Below are positions 50,519 through 57,301 of a DNA stretch of 57,301 nt, one piece after another. The notes beneath the pieces are model-generated. The model did no database searches, had not been told where the DNA came from, and worked only from the letters and a program-made list of their open reading frames with translations. The stretch covers positions 1 to 57,301 of the forward strand of contig DASUHB010000052.1 of assembly GCA_036273715.1 (NCBI GenBank), given 5' to 3'. The DNA comes from Gemmatimonadaceae bacterium (GTDB lineage: Bacteria > Gemmatimonadota > Gemmatimonadetes > Gemmatimonadales > Gemmatimonadaceae). Positions within the stretch are counted from its first letter, which is position 1, and each line of letters starts with the position of its first letter. The translations under genes were made by a program, and so were the position numbers.

Positions 50519-51396
50519 GCCGACCGCTCCGCGGCGCGCACCGTATTGCGCAGCAGCAGCGCGATGGTCATGGGCCCGACCCCGCCCGGCACCGGTGTGA
50601 TGAGCGAGGCGACCTCGCGCGCACTCTCGAAATCCACATCGCCGACCAGCCGGTATCCGCTCTTGGTCGACGCGTCGGCAATGCGATTGATACCCACATC
50701 GATCACCACGGCGCCCGGCCGGATCATGTCCCCAGTGACCATGCGCGGCCGACCCGCGGCGACGATGAGGATGTCGGCGCGCCGCGTGTGCGCCGCAAGA
50801 TCGCGCGTCGCGCTGTGGCACACGGTGACGGTCGCATTCGCGCCGGCCGCGTTCTGCACCATGAGCGCCATCATCGGCTTGCCGACGATGTTGCTGCGCC
50901 CAACGATCACACACTCGGCGCCGCGCGTCTCGACGCCGCTCCGCACCAGCAGCTCCTGCACGCCCGCCGGCGTGCAGGGCACGAATCCATCGCGCTCGCC
51001 GATCAGGTTCTTCCCCACGTTCACGGGATGAAATCCATCCACGTCCTTGTCGGGCCGGATTCGCCTAACGATTGCGTCGGCGTCGATCTGCCGGGGCAGA
51101 GGCATCTGCACCAGGATGCCGTGCACCGAGGGGTCGGCGTTGAGCGCGTCGACCCGCACGAGCAGGTCGGCCTGCGTGGTGTCGGCGGGCAGACGAATCG
51201 TGACGCTCTTCATGCCGGCCTCTTCCGTCGCCTTCCCCTTGCTGCGCACGTAGACCGCGCTCGCCGGGTCGTCACCCACCAGCACTACCGTTAGGCCGGG
51301 GACGATGCCCCGTTGGGCGAGCCGTTGGACGTCGCAGGCGACCTCGTCGCGGATCGCACGCGCCACCCCGACACCATCGATCAGCTCAGCGGGCAA
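50515..51396 (-). CDS. folD: Methylenetetrahydrofolate dehydrogenase/cyclohydrolase
   Basis: Bifunctional one-carbon enzyme. The 293 residues show [17 protein letters not shown] with the catalytic Lys, [34 protein letters not shown], the Rossmann motif [19 protein letters not shown] and [18 protein letters not shown]. The start overlaps the rny stop by 11 bases, so translation is probably coupled. Confidence 0.96.
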   Translation of the reverse strand: MPAELIDGVGVARAIRDEVACDVQRLAQRGIVPGLTVVLVGDDPASAVYVRSKGKATEEAGMKSVTIRLPADTTQADLLVRVDALNADPSVHGILVQMPLPRQIDADAIVRRIRPDKDVDGFHPVNVGKNLIGERDGFVPCTPAGVQELLVRSGVETRGAECVIVGRSNIVGKPMMALMVQNAAGANATVTVCHSATRDLAAHTRRADILIVAAGRPRMVTGDMIRPGAVVIDVGINRIADASTKSGYRLVGDVDFESAREVASLITPVPGGVGPMTIALLLRNTVRAAERSA

Positions 51397-52972
51397 AGTC
51401 CACCGCCCGCTGCTCGCGAATGACCACTACCTTGATCTGCCCCGGATACTGCAGCTCGCCCTCGATGCGCCGCGCAATTTCCTCGCTCAACGACGTCATG
51501 CGTGTATCATCCACGTCGTCAGGATTGACGATCACGCGGATCTCCCGGCCCGCCTGAATCGCGAACACCTTGTCCACGCCGGTGTAACTCGCGGCAATCC
51601 GCTCCAGCCCCTCGAGACGCTTCACGTACGTCTCGAACGCCTCGCGCCGCGCACCCGGACGCGATCCCGATATCGCGTCCGCTGCCTGCACCAGCACGGA
51701 CACCTCGCTCTCGTGCGGCACATCGTCGTGGTGGGCCGCGATGCAATTCACGACGAGCGGATTCTCGCCGTACTTGGTCGCCACCTCGACGCCGAGCTGG
51801 ACATGCGTCCCTTCGTGCTCATGTGTGAGGACCTTGCCCACGTCGTGCAGCAGCGCGCCTCGCTTCGCCATCGTCACATCGAGACCGAGCTCGGCGGCCA
51901 TGATGCCGGCCAGGTGCGCCACTTCCTTGGAATGCTGCAGGATGTTCTGCCCGTAGCTCGTCCGATAGTGCATCCGCCCGACGAGCTTCACGAGCTCGGC
52001 GTGCAGGCCGTGCGCGCCCACTTCGTACGCGGCCTGCTCGCCCATCTCCTGGATGGCGGCCTCGACCTCCTTGCGCGACTTGGCCACGACTTCTTCGATG
52101 CGCCCCGGATGAATGCGTCCGTCGGCTACCAGCTTCTGGAGCGCCAACCGCGCGACCTCGCGGCGCACCGGATCGAAGCAGGAGACGACCACGGTGTCGG
52201 GCGTGTCATCGATGATGACGTCCACACCCGTGGCCAGCTCGAACGCGCGAATGTTGCGACCTTCGCGGCCAATGATGCGGCCCTTCATCTCGTCGTTGGG
52301 TAGCGACACCGATGACACGCTGATCTCCGACGTGTGCTCGGCGGCTATGCGCTGAACGGCCAACGCCACAATCTTTTTTGCTTCGCGCTCAGCATTTCGT
52401 CGCGCGCTCTCGCGAATCTCCCGGACAGTATTCGCCGCCTCGGCCTGTGCTTCCTCGGCGAGGCGGCTCATGAGCTCCGCTTTCGCATCGCGCGCGGACA
52501 TGCCCGCCAACTGCTCTAGACGTCGTCGCTCCTCGGCGACCAACTTGTCCAGCTCGCTCTCGCGCTCGCCTACGATTTTCTCACGGCGGCCCAGATCGCT
52601 GCCGCGACGCCCCAGCTCTTTGTCCCGCTGATCGAGAATGTCGTATTTGCGATCGAGGCCCGTCTCACGCTCCTGCATGCGACGCTCGGCGCGCTCGAGC
52701 TCCTCACGGCGCTTTCCGGCGTCGACTTCCCACGCCTCGCGGAGCTTGATCGTCTCCTCTTTGCCGGAGACTATCGCGGATTTTCTGAGGGTCTCAGCTT
52801 CGCGGCGCGCTTCTTCGGTGATGCGCGTTGCAGTCTCTTCCGCCGTCGACTTGGCCGCAATTTGCGCGCGATGTTCAGCTGCGCGTCCGGCCGCACGTCC
52901 GAGTACAAAAAAAACCGCGACGGCGAGGATGAGTACTACGCCAAACGCGGCATACAGCGCGGTTACGCTCAT
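51386..52972 (-). CDS. rny: Ribonuclease Y
   Basis: Membrane-bound endoribonuclease for mRNA decay. The 528-residue protein has an N-terminal membrane helix ([22 protein letters not shown]), a long Glu/Arg-rich coiled coil (about residues 30-195), a KH RNA-binding domain ([25 protein letters not shown]) and an HD nuclease domain with [21 protein letters not shown]. Start at ATG 52972 ([11 protein letters not shown]); an upstream ATG adds 24 hydrophilic residues before the membrane helix. Confidence 0.95.
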   Translation of the reverse strand: MSVTALYAAFGVVLILAVAVFFVLGRAAGRAAEHRAQIAAKSTAEETATRITEEARREAETLRKSAIVSGKEETIKLREAWEVDAGKRREELERAERRMQERETGLDRKYDILDQRDKELGRRGSDLGRREKIVGERESELDKLVAEERRRLEQLAGMSARDAKAELMSRLAEEAQAEAANTVREIRESARRNAEREAKKIVALAVQRIAAEHTSEISVSSVSLPNDEMKGRIIGREGRNIRAFELATGVDVIIDDTPDTVVVSCFDPVRREVARLALQKLVADGRIHPGRIEEVVAKSRKEVEAAIQEMGEQAAYEVGAHGLHAELVKLVGRMHYRTSYGQNILQHSKEVAHLAGIMAAELGLDVTMAKRGALLHDVGKVLTHEHEGTHVQLGVEVATKYGENPLVVNCIAAHHDDVPHESEVSVLVQAADAISGSRPGARREAFETYVKRLEGLERIAASYTGVDKVFAIQAGREIRVIVNPDDVDDTRMTSLSEEIARRIEGELQYPGQIKVVVIREQRAVDFAR

Positions 52973-53128
52973 TGGATCTATGCTCCAACGCGACGCACGC
53001 GTCACGCGATCGTGGAAACGCCCCAGGGCGCCGCGGCCAATCACGTAGCTGCTGTCGGCCCAGCACCGACGTAGGGTGCGAGGCGGACAACGCTAACTGC
53101 AACCGGCACATGCGACTAGGAGAAAACC

Positions 53129-53170
53129 CTTGAGGACTTACACAAACTACGCGTCCAAGGTGTCCTCAAG
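53129..53170. repeat. 9-bp inverted repeat with 24-nt loop
   Basis: CTTGAGGAC at 53129-53137 is the perfect complement of GTCCTCAAG at 53162-53170. On the minus strand GGGTTTTC follows directly, which is mildly T-rich. It could be part of a leader or small RNA upstream of rny. Confidence 0.5.
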
Positions 53171-53221
53171 CAAGAGGTAAGACGGACTACAGCTGGTGAG
53201 CCCCCTGGAAAACGGCTAAAG

Positions 53222-53450
53222 GCGGACAGACGGACAGGGCCGGACACCACCGGACGGTGAAAGCGCACAAGCGAGCGGATCGTTAGGCAGCTCCCCGGAA
53301 TCGCTAGAAAAGACAGTGGTTAATGGGTGACAACAGCAGAAGTTGTCTCAACCTGTTTGCGCTCATGCCGCCTTCGTATCCGGCTGTGTCCGGCCCTGTC
53401 CGTGTTGTCCGCCTTTGAGGCTGTCTCCGGCCCTGTCCGCTGTAACCGCC
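53222..53450. repeat. GTCCGGC/GGACAGG repeat clusters downstream of zapA
   Basis: 53222-53260 carries GGCGGACAGACGGACAGG and GCCGGACACCACCGGACGG. 53379-53450 carries TGTCCGGCCCTGTCCG, TTGTCCGCCTTTGAGGC and TCTCCGGCCCTGTCCGC. These match the family at 22600-22740 and 23251-23507. The right cluster abuts the zapA stop. Confidence 0.75.
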
Positions 53451-53744
53451 TTACCGTTTTTGCGGCGGCAGCATGCGACGGACTTCAGACGAGATGTTTC
53501 GCATCCGCTCGGCGAGCTCCTCGGGGCCCTGTCTCGTCTTGAACAGCTCGGACGTGATCTGCATCGCCGCAAGGATGGCCGCTTTCTGCGATTCGACGAC
53601 GACCCCGGCGTTCATCAGCGCGCGAATCGTCGCGTCGACGTGCTCCGCGACCGCGCGAGTATGCTCCGGCGTTTCGTCGCTGCGAATCGCGTACTCCTCG
53701 CCCAGGATCGTGACTTTCACGGTCGACTTATGGGCGACGCTCAT
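53451..53744 (-). CDS. zapA: Cell division protein ZapA
   Basis: A 97-residue FtsZ-binding protein that bundles FtsZ filaments. The N-terminal beta part VKVTILGEEYAIRSDETPEHTRAVAEHVD and the helix with SQKAAILAAMQITSELFKTR fit the family. Its ATG overlaps the stop of the coiled-coil gene (ATGA). Confidence 0.9.
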   Translation of the reverse strand: MSVAHKSTVKVTILGEEYAIRSDETPEHTRAVAEHVDATIRALMNAGVVVESQKAAILAAMQITSELFKTRQGPEELAERMRNISSEVRRMLPPQKR

Positions 53745-54034
53745 CGATCTGCTCCGAGTTCGTGTTGCTGCCGAAGGAACCGCAGACGGTCCAGGAGTTG
53801 TTTGGTGCGTTGTTGTGCGCTGTCGAGACGCCGGCGAAGGTCTTCGTTCTCGCGTTCCAGGTCGGATCGCGCGCCGGATTTACTCGAGCCGCCCGATCCG
53901 TTGGACAGCGTACGCAAACGCGATTCCGCTTCGTGCGCCCGGCGTCGCCACGACGCCATTTCCTCTGCCAGCGCGTGGATGAGCTGTTCCAGCTCCTGAA
54001 ACGCGGCGAGATCAGGTCGTTCGTTGTCGGACAC
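53741..54034 (-). CDS. ZapB-like coiled-coil protein
   Basis: A 97-residue protein made almost entirely of heptad-like helices: FQELEQLIHALAEEMASWRRRAHEAESRLR, a short Gly/Ser break (NGSGGSSKSG), then RENEDLRRRLDSAQQRTKQLLDRLRFLRQQ. The length, coiled-coil content and tight coupling to zapA suggest a ZapB-type division factor, but sequence identity to E. coli ZapB is not evident. Its start overlaps the pheT end by 23 bases. Confidence 0.7.
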   Translation of the reverse strand: MSDNERPDLAAFQELEQLIHALAEEMASWRRRAHEAESRLRTLSNGSGGSSKSGARSDLERENEDLRRRLDSAQQRTKQLLDRLRFLRQQHELGADR

Positions 54035-56447
54035 CGAGTTCTCCTTCGAGAGTGCGCAGGAGCTTGTCGCGACGACCCGCTACCTCCTTGTCCCGTAGAG
54101 TGCGTTCCGGATGGCGGAACGTCAATCGCCACGCGAGACTTCGATATCCGTTGGGCACGCCGTCGCCCCGGTATTCATCAAAGATCGTGACCTGCTCGAG
54201 CAGTTCGCCGCTCGCGCCACGGATCACTTCCTCCACACGCGACGCCGGCATGTCGTTCGGCACGAGGAGCGCCAGGTCGAACTCCGCCGCCGGTGTGTCC
54301 GGCAGCGGCCGGTACCGCACGTGCCGCGGTTTCGACGCGGCCGGGGTCGAGTCGTACCGAGACGCTCCGGGCTGCGCGACGAAGTCGGACGGAACGGTGA
54401 GCAGCGTCAGTTCGACGCCGAACGCGGGCGCGGCCCAGACGGGCGCGTCGAGCGCCACGCGGCGAACGCCGCCTCGGGTCGCCCCATCGACGGTGATGGT
54501 CCAGAGCCAGTCCGTATCGCGATCGGACTCGAGGCCGATCTCTGCCGACGGGTAGGCCGAACGTGCCATTTCGACGGCGAGTCCTTTGGCGTCCCACTCA
54601 TCGAAATCGGGTGGCCGCGTCTCGGTCCAGTGCGGCGGCCGGCGGTGTCCCATGATAATGAGTGCGGCGTGAAGCTCTTCCAGGGGCAGCGCCTCGGACG
54701 ACGGCATGAACACCGACCCGATCTCGAACAGCCGCACGTCGCGCTGCATGCGGGCCAGGTTGTACTCGGTGCGCCGCGCGAGTGTATCGAGCAAGTCGCG
54801 CCGGAGATACGCTTCGTTCTCGGCAATTGGATTGGCCACGCGGACAAAGCCGATGTCCGCGCCTGTGACGAACGGGAGCGGACGGGCCTCGAGCAGGCCG
54901 CGCGCGACGAGCGCGTCGCGCACGCGGCGCGAGACGATCTCGAGCGGCGACTCGGGCACGGTGCCGGGGCGGAACGGCCGCAGCTCGCTCGAGAAGGTGT
55001 CGTAGCCGCGGCGGCGCGCCACTTCCTCGACGAGATCCACCTCGCGCACGACGTCGGGGCGCCACGAGGGCACGGTCACGTCGAGCGCGCCGGCGCGCGG
55101 ATCGACCTCGAAGCCTAACGGCGTGAGCAGCGGCACGATCTCGTCCTGCGGCACGGCCTCGCCTAACAGAGCGGTCACGCGCGCCGCACGAAGCGCGATG
55201 CGGCGGGGCGTATACGGCTCCGGGCGAAGATCGCCGGGCGCGCCATCCACGCGGCCGCCGGCCACCGCCGCCACGATCTCGACCACGCGCGCCAGCGCCC
55301 GCGGCGGCAGCTCGATGTCGACGTGCCGCTCGAACCGGTAGCTCGCATCGGTGGAGAGGCCGAGTGACCGGCGCGCGCGACGGACGCGCACCGCATCGAA
55401 GTGCGCCACTTCGATGAAGATCGCCGTGGTGGCCGCGGTGACCTCGCTGTCGGCGCCGCCCATCACGCCGGCCACCGCCTGGGCCCGGTCGCGGTCGGCG
55501 ATCACGGTCGTGGTCGCGTCGAGCGTTCGGGCGACGCCATCGAGCGTCGTGATCCGCTCTCCCGCGCGCGCGCGCCGCACGACGATTTCGCCGCCGCCTA
55601 ACTTCGCCAGGTCGAACGCGTGCACCGGCTGGCCCAGCTCGTGGAGGACGTAGTTGGTCGCATCGACCACGTTGTTGATCGACCGGCCGCCGATCGCCAC
55701 GATACGCTCGGCGAGCCACGACGGGCTCGGCCCGACGGCGATGTCGCGCATGACGACGCCCATGTAGCGCGGGCATCCCTCGGGATCGTCGAGGCGCACG
55801 CGCACGCCGCCCACGGTCGCCGCGTCGGCGGCGCGGGCGGCCGGCGGGATGTCGAGCGGCGCCGCGCCCGGCACCGGCGGCAGGCGCATCTGCGCGCCGA
55901 CCGCCGCCGCCAGCTCGCGCGCCAGGCCGGCGTGTGAGAGGAGATCGGGGCGGTTGGGCGTGACGTCGATCACGAGGCGCGTGTCGCCTAACGGAATTGC
56001 GTCGAGCAGCGGCGTGCCCGGCGCGGCCTCGGTGTCGAGCTCGAGGATGCCCTCGTGGTCGTCGCTCAGGCCCAGCTCGCGGCCGGAACACAGCATGCCG
56101 TTGGAGTACGCGCCGCGGATCTTGCGGCGTTCGAGCAACAGCCCGCCCGGCAGCGTCGTCCCCACGGGCGCGAACGGATAGACGCCGCCCGCTTTCACGT
56201 TAGGCGCGCCGCACACGACGTCGAGCAGCGTCCCGCGCCCCGCATCCACCCGGGTCACCCAGAGGTGGTCCGAGTCGGGATGGCGCGCCGCCTCGACCAC
56301 GCGGCCGATCACGACGCCGCGCAGATCCTCGCGCAGCCGCACCATCTCGTCGACCGTGCAGCAGTGCGCCGTGATGAGGTCGCGCATCCGCTCGGCCGAC
56401 AGGGGAACATCGAGGAGCGATTCGAGCCAGGCGTGTGACGCGTTCAT
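54012..56447 (-). CDS. pheT: Phenylalanyl-tRNA synthetase beta subunit
   Basis: The 811-residue beta chain has all usual domains: a tRNA-binding OB domain (about 40-150; VVIGRVVEAARHPDSDHLWVTRVD and YSNGMLCSGRELGL), the B3/B4 editing domain (SINNVVDATNYVLHELGQPVHAFD), the B5 DNA-binding-like domain (about 400-480), the catalytic-like core, and the C-terminal anticodon-binding FDX-ACB domain (ending GYRSLAWRLTFRHPERTLRDKEV). ATG 56447 overlaps the pheS stop by four bases. Confidence 0.95.
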   Translation of the reverse strand: MNASHAWLESLLDVPLSAERMRDLITAHCCTVDEMVRLREDLRGVVIGRVVEAARHPDSDHLWVTRVDAGRGTLLDVVCGAPNVKAGGVYPFAPVGTTLPGGLLLERRKIRGAYSNGMLCSGRELGLSDDHEGILELDTEAAPGTPLLDAIPLGDTRLVIDVTPNRPDLLSHAGLARELAAAVGAQMRLPPVPGAAPLDIPPAARAADAATVGGVRVRLDDPEGCPRYMGVVMRDIAVGPSPSWLAERIVAIGGRSINNVVDATNYVLHELGQPVHAFDLAKLGGGEIVVRRARAGERITTLDGVARTLDATTTVIADRDRAQAVAGVMGGADSEVTAATTAIFIEVAHFDAVRVRRARRSLGLSTDASYRFERHVDIELPPRALARVVEIVAAVAGGRVDGAPGDLRPEPYTPRRIALRAARVTALLGEAVPQDEIVPLLTPLGFEVDPRAGALDVTVPSWRPDVVREVDLVEEVARRRGYDTFSSELRPFRPGTVPESPLEIVSRRVRDALVARGLLEARPLPFVTGADIGFVRVANPIAENEAYLRRDLLDTLARRTEYNLARMQRDVRLFEIGSVFMPSSEALPLEELHAALIIMGHRRPPHWTETRPPDFDEWDAKGLAVEMARSAYPSAEIGLESDRDTDWLWTITVDGATRGGVRRVALDAPVWAAPAFGVELTLLTVPSDFVAQPGASRYDSTPAASKPRHVRYRPLPDTPAAEFDLALLVPNDMPASRVEEVIRGASGELLEQVTIFDEYRGDGVPNGYRSLAWRLTFRHPERTLRDKEVAGRRDKLLRTLEGELGVRQRTT

Positions 56448-57301
56448 GGCGCGAACTGTTCGAGGAATCGCACGTCCGAGTCGTACAGCAACCGGATGTC
56501 GGGAATGCCGTACCGCAAATCGGCAATGCGTCCCGGACCCATGCCGAACGCCCACCCCGTGAACTTCTCCGAATCGACGCCCGCCGACTCGAGCACCGCC
56601 GGATGGATCATGCCCGATCCCAGAATCTCCATCCATCCCGTGCCCTTGCACGACGCGCATCCGGATCCGCCGCAGATGGTGCAGCGCACATCCATTTCCG
56701 CCGACGGCTCGGTGAATGGGAAGTAGCTGGGCCGGAAACGCGTTGCCGTTGCGCCGAAGAAGCGCGTGGCGAAGTTGGTGAGCGTTGCCTTGAGATCGAC
56801 GAAGCTCACGCCTTCGTCCACCGCCATGCCTTCGATCTGCATGAACACCGGCGCATGCGAGGCATCGAAGAAGTCGCGTCGAAACGCGTTGCCGGGCGCG
56901 AGAATGCGAATGGGCGGCGGATACGACTGGAGCGTCCGCACCTGCACGGGCGACGTGTGCGTGCGGAGCAGCGCGCTCTTGCTCAGATAGAGGGTGTCGT
57001 GCAAGTCCATGGCCGGATGCTCGGGCGGAAAATTGAGCGCGCCGAAATTGTACCAGTCGTGTTCGGCTTCCGGACCGGTGGCCACGGTGAAGGACAGCTC
57101 GCGGAAGATCTCGATGATTTCTTCGACGACGAGCGTGACCGGATGCTTGGCGCCGCGCCACTGGTGGCGTGCCGGCATGCTGTGGTCGAGCGCGGGCGCG
57201 GCCGGTGCGGTCGCGGCGAGTGCGGCGCGGCGCTCCTCGAGCGCCGATTCGAGCGCGGTCTTGAGCCGGTTGACGGCGGCGCCGGCGTCGCGGCGCGCCT
57301 C
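56444..57301 (-). CDS. pheS: Phenylalanyl-tRNA synthetase alpha subunit (5' part missing)
   Basis: The frame is open to the window edge, so the N-terminal coiled coil is cut; what is left starts in helix sequence EARRDAGAAVNRLKTALESA. The class II catalytic core is complete: HPVTLVVEEIIEIFRELSFTVATGPE, the motif 2 region RILAPGNAFRRD with THTSPVQVRTL, and motif 3 GWAFGMGPGRIADLRYGIPDIR. A metal-binding-like CTICGGSGCASCKGTGW insertion is present, as in many bacterial PheS. Confidence 0.95.
   Translation of the reverse strand, partial: EARRDAGAAVNRLKTALESALEERRAALAATAPAAPALDHSMPARHQWRGAKHPVTLVVEEIIEIFRELSFTVATGPEAEHDWYNFGALNFPPEHPAMDLHDTLYLSKSALLRTHTSPVQVRTLQSYPPPIRILAPGNAFRRDFFDASHAPVFMQIEGMAVDEGVSFVDLKATLTNFATRFFGATATRFRPSYFPFTEPSAEMDVRCTICGGSGCASCKGTGWMEILGSGMIHPAVLESAGVDSEKFTGWAFGMGPGRIADLRYGIPDIRLLYDSDVRFLEQFAP

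Larger units (their letters stand above)
52973..53450. other. Spacer between zapA and rny: repeats and a hairpin
   Basis: No gene is apparent in these 478 bases. GTCCGGC-type repeats lie at about 53222-53260 and 53379-53450, with a 9-bp inverted repeat at 53129-53170. The rny promoter should be near 52990-53120, but no clear boxes are seen. Confidence 0.6.
63..56202. repeat. Dispersed over-represented 7-mer GCCTAAC/GTTAGGC
   Basis: I counted about 75 exact copies by eye over 57.3 kb, both orientations together (roughly 55 as GCCTAAC and 20 as GTTAGGC on the + strand). At an assumed 65% GC a random sequence would give about 7. More than half extend to CGTTAGGC. Copies lie in essential genes (rseP, dxr, cdsA, uppS, rpsB, rpsA, dapB, lysC, recN, dxs, pheT), in the IS3 remnant (1784) and in spacers (63, 71, 2324, 2338, 33332, 35138, 37376). 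In coding strands it appears as Leu-Gly (TTA GGC), Pro-Asn (CCT AAC) or Leu-Thr (CTA ACN). Copies are absent from about 8.6-11.4 kb (frr to rpsB), from rny, and from the two AbiE genes. The variant GTTGGGC/GCCCAAC is also common. The role is unknown. Confidence 0.85.

Noticed and set aside
53050-53250. 6S RNA gene downstream of zapA
   Set aside because: The position is suggestive, but I could not fold a long closing stem with a central bubble; only one hairpin is clear.
63-56202. Integron attC sites, because GTTAGGC/GCCTAAC matches the attC core consensus
   Set aside because: Copies are single, lie inside essential genes, are not paired at attC-like spacing (57-141 bp), and no integron integrase is present in the window.

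Overview
The window is a high-GC bacterial chromosome segment. Its housekeeping gene order and its abundance of secreted and outer-membrane proteins suggest Gemmatimonadota or a near relative. That is inferred from overall character; no rRNA is present to confirm it. Most genes lie on the minus strand in tightly coupled operons joined by ATGA, GTGA or TGATG overlaps.

Layout, left to right. 1-2350 is an accessory zone: an orphan Rhs toxin tip with a candidate immunity gene, then a decayed IS3-family element. 2463-12683 holds two zinc-ribbon proteins, tag, and a minus-strand run rplM-rpsI-rpsB-tsf-pyrH-frr-uppS-cdsA-dxr-rseP (translation, UMP kinase, undecaprenyl and phospholipid precursors, MEP pathway, site-2 protease). 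12791-13803 has a large palindromic element and a VapBC-like pair. 13855-19199 is an acyl-CoA carboxylase operon (pccB-like beta subunit, biotin carboxylase, biotin carrier) with an RNA methyltransferase and a peroxiredoxin-like gene inserted. The peroxiredoxin has an in-frame TGA exactly where the first Cys of a CxxC motif belongs, followed by a SECIS-like hairpin, so it is a candidate selenoprotein.

19323-23510 surrounds rpsA with palindromic repeats, two GxxExxY proteins and a 59-bp tandem array. 23508-32273 is a nine-gene amino-acid operon (dapE-asd-lysC-dapB-dapA-dapD-tyrA-aroA-cmk). 32274-37450 is a second accessory zone: a DUF488 gene, a frameshifted erythromycin-esterase gene, and a 2.2-kb island bounded by a 62-bp direct repeat of tRNA-Leu(TAA) that carries an AbiEi/AbiEii type IV toxin-antitoxin pair and a helicase fragment. 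37565-43639 holds tRNA-Gly, an SGNH-hydrolase lipoprotein, a FadL-type porin, a putative six-hairpin glycosidase and an outer-membrane protein. 43618-57301 is recN-nadK-dxs-ispA-xseB-xseA-folD-rny, then zapA, a ZapB-like coiled coil and pheT-pheS (pheS runs off the window).

Across the whole window the 7-mer GCCTAAC/GTTAGGC is strikingly over-represented: about 75 copies by my hand count, inside and between genes, against about 7 expected from composition. It forces rare TTA or CTA codons into high-GC genes. It looks like a genome-wide DNA signal (uptake-like, HIP1-like or recombination-related), and no annotated feature explains it.
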